Shown here piece after piece: positions 8,027 through 10,421 of a stretch of DNA of 10,421 nucleotides. The notes under the pieces are model-generated. The model was not told where the DNA came from and searched no databases. It saw nothing but the letters and a program-made list of their open reading frames with translations. Source of the DNA: an uncultured Acetatifactor sp. (GTDB lineage Bacteria; Bacillota; Clostridia; Lachnospirales; Lachnospiraceae); contig CAQUWW010000104.1 in NCBI GenBank assembly GCA_948896875.1, positions 1 through 10,421 of the forward strand, in the 5' to 3' direction. Position 1 is the stretch's first letter. The number at the start of each line of letters is the position of its first letter. Position numbers and translations under genes: made by a program.

Positions 8027-10018
8027 TTACACCTCATACTGCTGACGCATGATCACATGGTTCTGGAAATCCCTGTCCAGTTCTACAAAATACGCGCTCC
8101 ATCCCCATATTCTGACCACAAGCTGCCTGTAATTCTCCGGATGCAGCTGCGCATCCTTCATTTTGTCCGTATTCACCGCGTTCAACTGCAGCTGATGTCC
8201 GCCCATGGAAATGTAGGCTTTTACCAGAGACGCGATCTTTTTCACATCCTCCTCCCCATGGAACATAGAGGCGGCGAACTCCAATGTAAGCGGACCTCCG
8301 TTGATGGTCCTGGTAAGATCCGGATATGAAAAGGATTTGATAACGGAAAAGGGCCCCTTGTTTTTAGCCAAAAGGCTCGGAGAGAAATTCGTGCCGAAGG
8401 GTTCTCCTTTTCTCCGCCCGTCCGGTGAGGCTCCCATCTCATTTGCATGCCAGAGATAATACATGGCCGTGCCTGTACCTGCCCTGTACTTTCCGCCCCT
8501 GCAGTTAATCCTTCCCTCCAGAGCATCTGCAAACATTCCAAGAAGTCTCTCCAAAAGTACGTTCGTGGACTCCTCGTTATGCCCCAGCTTCGGCGCCTCA
8601 TTCCGCAGTCTGGCAAGCAGGGTCGGGTTATCCTCAAAGTTGGTGTCCACCGCCAGAATCATTTCCTCCGCGGAGACGCTTTTCTCCTCGTAAATATACT
8701 TTTGAATAGCGGCAAGAGAATCTACCGCCGTGGCAATTCCCGTGCCATGCAGTCCGAAATTATTGTATTTCCCACCGTCGTAGATACCGCCGTCCATCAT
8801 CACATTCATGAACGGGGACGGCACAAACCAGATATCTTTTATATTATCACAGATACGGTCACACTCAAACACAATCTTTTTCCGGACAGCCTCCATAAAA
8901 TCCTCAAAAGTCTGGCTCCCACACAAATCTTCATGGAGGCAGCTGTCAATCACCTTCGGGAAGGAAAGGGCTCCTACATTGGCCACGTCGGCGCCATTGT
9001 ACGGTATGATAAATTCCCAGCAGGCCGCCACCACATAATTGCGCGCATCCTCCGGCTCATATCCCAGCTTCAGAAGCCCGTCAATCACCACATCGTCATT
9101 GGAGTACTGGGGAAAGCCCAGACCCGCTTTGGTCAGCTCGCTGCCCAATTCAAATACCTCAAGGGGGGTGTCCTTGCTCACCCGAAGGTTAATCTTCGGA
9201 TCAATCAGCATCAACTCCCTGCTGGCCCGCAGACACAGCGCCGAGAGCAGGTTGAACCGCTGCTCCACCTCATCGTCGGTTCCACCAAGCACCATGCTCT
9301 GGCCATTGTCTCCCTGCTGCACCCCCACATACAGATCGCTGTCCTTATTGAAAGAGAGAAAAAAGTCTTCCAGCAGCTCCAGTGCTGTCTCCTCCGTATA
9401 AATTCCCTTCTCCAGATCTGCCTTCAAGTAGGGATACATATACTGGTCAAAGCGCCCTACCGTGACATGATAATTTCCCTCCAGCCAAAGGCTGAAATGA
9501 AGAATCCGGAAAAACTGAAGGGCCTCGAAAAAGTTCCGCGCACCCTGACGGGGAATATGGGACAGCGCCATCGCTATTTCCTTCTTTCCCAGTCTTACCG
9601 CCTCCTGACAATATCGGTCGGAAAGACCGAAGACCGCGTCAATCATTCTCTTCCCATACTCATCCGCTTCTTCCCGCAGAGACAGAAGTCCCCTGCGGAT
9701 TGCCTTCTCATAATTGGGAGAAAGATTGGACAGATACCCCTTTTCATGGATAAAATGCTCCCTTCTGATCTGGATCCATTCTTCTTCCGTAAAGCAGTCC
9801 GGTATGTTTTTCACTGTCCGTATATAACAGATTCTCTCCTCCGGCAAAAATACCGGTGTCTCCAGATTGGTCAGCAGCTCAAACCGCCTGGTCATCCTCT
9901 CCTTCGGAGAAAGACCCAGGCGCCTGTATTCCTCACTGATATGGTCAATTTCAGGGAATTCTTTTCGGAATTTATGATGCTTCTGAGAAATAATATAATC
10001 CAGCAATAAGGGCTTCAT
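8027..10018 (-). CDS. Glycyl radical enzyme of atypical subfamily (PFL-like, putative eliminase/dehydratase)
   Basis: This 663-residue enzyme belongs to the pyruvate formate-lyase superfamily. The catalytic cysteine is Cys333 in VVAACWEFIIPYNG, with Glu335 forming the Cys-x-Glu arrangement of C-O, C-N or C-S eliminating enzymes; pyruvate formate-lyase itself has adjacent cysteines. The radical glycine is Gly639 in VVRIWGWSAYFVELD, followed by the usual Q-x-H-V-I-x-R ending. Other family blocks are visible: SNLSPNYEKAIRRGL (97-111), GFPQYSNDDVVIDGLLKLGY (301-320), GASPDGRRKGEP (529-540) and the QLNAVN segment (611-616). The length is short compared with about 790-850 residues for choline lyase, propanediol dehydratase or hydroxyproline dehydratase. 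GGAGG six bases upstream fixes the ATG at 10018; the ATG at 10054 lies inside an operator. As first gene of a glycan operon it probably acts on a sugar or sugar-derived diol. Superfamily membership is sure, the reaction is not known. Confidence 0.93.
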   Translation of the reverse strand: MKPLLLDYIISQKHHKFRKEFPEIDHISEEYRRLGLSPKERMTRRFELLTNLETPVFLPEERICYIRTVKNIPDCFTEEEWIQIRREHFIHEKGYLSNLSPNYEKAIRRGLLSLREEADEYGKRMIDAVFGLSDRYCQEAVRLGKKEIAMALSHIPRQGARNFFEALQFFRILHFSLWLEGNYHVTVGRFDQYMYPYLKADLEKGIYTEETALELLEDFFLSFNKDSDLYVGVQQGDNGQSMVLGGTDDEVEQRFNLLSALCLRASRELMLIDPKINLRVSKDTPLEVFELGSELTKAGLGFPQYSNDDVVIDGLLKLGYEPEDARNYVVAACWEFIIPYNGADVANVGALSFPKVIDSCLHEDLCGSQTFEDFMEAVRKKIVFECDRICDNIKDIWFVPSPFMNVMMDGGIYDGGKYNNFGLHGTGIATAVDSLAAIQKYIYEEKSVSAEEMILAVDTNFEDNPTLLARLRNEAPKLGHNEESTNVLLERLLGMFADALEGRINCRGGKYRAGTGTAMYYLWHANEMGASPDGRRKGEPFGTNFSPSLLAKNKGPFSVIKSFSYPDLTRTINGGPLTLEFAASMFHGEEDVKKIASLVKAYISMGGHQLQLNAVNTDKMKDAQLHPENYRQLVVRIWGWSAYFVELDRDFQNHVIMRQQYEV

Positions 10019-10051
10019 ATCATACCTCCATCTTGTCTGTATCAACGTCAA

Positions 10052-10065
10052 CATTATCGTTAATG
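10052..10065. promoter_or_regulatory. Palindromic operator, copy 2 (CATTATCGTTAATG)
   Basis: This copy differs by one base from the perfect palindrome at 1176-1189. It abuts the -10 hexamer of the proximal promoter and would cover the predicted transcription start near 10059. Its centre lies 128 bases from that of copy 1, about twelve helical turns, so two bound repressors could loop the DNA. Confidence 0.7.
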
Positions 10066-10071
10066 ATTATA
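10066..10071 (-). promoter_or_regulatory. Proximal -10 element of the glycyl radical enzyme operon
   Basis: A perfect TATAAT (10071-10066, minus strand) would start transcription near 10059, giving a leader of about 40 bases to the ATG at 10018. No good -35 is found at 16 to 18 bases; a TTGACG at 10103-10098 is too far away. The element may need an activator or be minor. Confidence 0.45.
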
Positions 10072-10158
10072 TGCGCAGTTCACCCCCTGATTTCTGTCGT
10101 CAACAGGTCTATACCTTCTCCACTGCCCACCTGTCTCCCCATAAAGAAACTTCTCTGA

Positions 10159-10180
10159 ATTGTATCCCTGCGCATACAAT
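10159..10180. repeat. 7-base inverted repeat ATTGTAT...ATACAAT beside operator copy 1
   Basis: ATTGTAT (10159-10165) and ATACAAT (10174-10180) are exact reverse complements with an 8-base gap. They end where operator copy 1 begins, in the leader downstream of the distal promoter. This could be a second regulator site or a small RNA hairpin; arm length is modest. Confidence 0.35.
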
Positions 10181-10193
10181 ATTAACGTTAATG
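10180..10193. promoter_or_regulatory. Palindromic operator, copy 1 (core ATTAACGTTAAT)
   Basis: The 12-base core (10181-10192) is identical to that at 1177-1188. It covers the predicted start of the distal promoter (near 10189), so binding would repress initiation. A match over 12 bases at two regulatory gaps nine kilobases apart supports a shared dedicated regulator, whose gene is not in the window. Confidence 0.78.
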
Positions 10194-10195
10194 TA

Positions 10196-10224
10196 ACTAT
10201 CTCACATTTTTCACCTTCTGTCAA
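10196..10224 (-). promoter_or_regulatory. Distal promoter of the glycyl radical enzyme operon
   Basis: A perfect -35 TTGACA (10224-10219), a 17-base spacer and a -10 GATAGT (10201-10196) preceded by TGA, an extended -10 (TGn), form a credible SigA-type promoter. Transcription would start near 10189 inside operator copy 1 and give a leader of about 170 bases. No terminator or known riboswitch fold is apparent in that leader. Confidence 0.7.
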
Positions 10225-10294
10225 CCTTTTCCTGCTGTTTTATTTTATAAAGTACCTTCGGCGTAACAGTTCAGACACCCCCTACCGCGAAGTC

Positions 10295-10336
10295 AAAATT
10301 GCAATGTGTCCACGGGACACATTCCTATGCAATTTT
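10295..10336. repeat. Bulged 17-base-pair hairpin
   Basis: AAAATTGCAATGTGTCC (10295-10311) pairs with GGACACAT (10315-10322) and TGCAATTTT (10328-10336), leaving a 3-base loop ACG and a 5-base bulge TCCTA at 10323-10327. Read on the minus strand it ends in TTTT, so it could weakly terminate transcription entering from the right. Confidence 0.6.
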
Positions 10337-10380
10337 GCGAGACTTTCGAGCGCCAAAACGCATTTCCTTTGCGCTTCTTG

Positions 10381-10410
10381 ACAATAGAATGCTTTTTTGC
10401 ATTCTATTGT
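10381..10410. repeat. Perfect 12-base hairpin with T6 loop
   Basis: ACAATAGAATGC (10381-10392), loop TTTTTT (10393-10398) and GCATTCTATTGT (10399-10410) form a perfect stem. No T run follows the stem on either strand, so it is not an ordinary intrinsic terminator. It overlaps a plus-strand TTGACA at 10378-10383, which has no good -10 at 17 bases. Confidence 0.6.
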
Positions 10411-10421
10411 ATGTGTGCATC

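Larger units (their letters stand above)
10256..10410. repeat. Structured intergenic block of nested inverted repeats
   Basis: This gene-free stretch at the right edge contains several inverted repeats in a row: CTTCG/CGAAG (10256-10260 and 10288-10292), a long bulged hairpin, a small GCGC-based stem (10350-10374) and a perfect 12-base hairpin. Such dense symmetry is typical of intergenic REP/MITE-like elements scattered in Clostridia genomes. I cannot confirm copies elsewhere from one window. No convincing gene is seen here. Confidence 0.4.

Noticed and set aside
8447..10009. Plus-strand open frame of 520 codons
   Set aside because: It lies opposite the glycyl radical enzyme gene, whose protein has clear family motifs throughout. 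The plus-strand translation is low-complexity-like and has no recognisable domain.
10019..10054. Longer N-terminus of the glycyl radical enzyme starting at 10054
   Set aside because: That ATG lies in an operator and near the predicted transcription start, without a ribosome-binding site. The ATG at 10018 has GGAGG six bases upstream.
10325..10363. Minus-strand 12-residue micro-ORF (MRFGARKSRKIA) within the hairpin block
   Set aside because: A purine-rich AAGGAA is present but almost touches the ATG. The peptide falls inside inverted repeats, so it is probably a by-product of the repeat.
10160..10381. Plus-strand open frame of 73 codons across the regulatory region
   Set aside because: It runs through promoters, operators and hairpins, has no ribosome-binding site, and resembles no protein I know.
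1..10421. CRISPR arrays, tRNA or rRNA genes, insertion sequences
   Set aside because: I saw no direct-repeat array with spacers, no cloverleaf or rRNA signature and no transposase reading frame on either strand.

Overview
The window looks like part of a polysaccharide-utilisation locus from a strictly anaerobic Firmicute, most likely a gut Lachnospiraceae-type Clostridia member. This rests on an oxygen-sensitive glycyl radical enzyme with its activase, strong GGAGG ribosome-binding sites, a lipoprotein-type ABC sugar-binding protein, TTGACA/TATAAT promoters and the style of the hydrolases. The genus assignment is inference.

All six real genes are on the minus strand, so the locus is read from right to left. 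At 10052-10421 lies a non-coding leader with two promoter-like elements, two copies of a CG-centred palindrome (core ATTAACGTTAAT) and a block of hairpins at the far right. Then follow: a compact, atypical glycyl radical enzyme (10018-8027); its radical-SAM activating enzyme (8012-7194); a three-part intracellular GH28-like beta-helix protein (7140-4777); a large TIM-barrel glycoside-hydrolase-like protein with a trimerisation-type middle domain (4742-2676); and a GH29 alpha-L-fucosidase (2496-1258). A second promoter, with the same palindrome inside its spacer, drives an ABC-transporter solute-binding lipoprotein (1106 to beyond base 1). Permease genes would be expected further left, outside the window.

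The genes fit one pathway. The lipoprotein captures a fucose- and probably uronate-containing oligosaccharide. The three hydrolase-like proteins lack signal peptides and would dismantle it in the cytoplasm. The glycyl radical enzyme would act on a released sugar or its breakdown product. The shared palindrome indicates one repressor, probably LacI-type, controlling both transcription units.

The most interesting element is the glycyl radical enzyme. It has the Cys-x-Glu catalytic loop of the eliminating/dehydrating branch, but its radical loop is RIWGWSA instead of the usual RVxGY/F, and it is only 663 residues long. Its position at the head of a glycan-degradation operon suggests a radical step in sugar metabolism that does not match a glycyl radical enzyme I can name.
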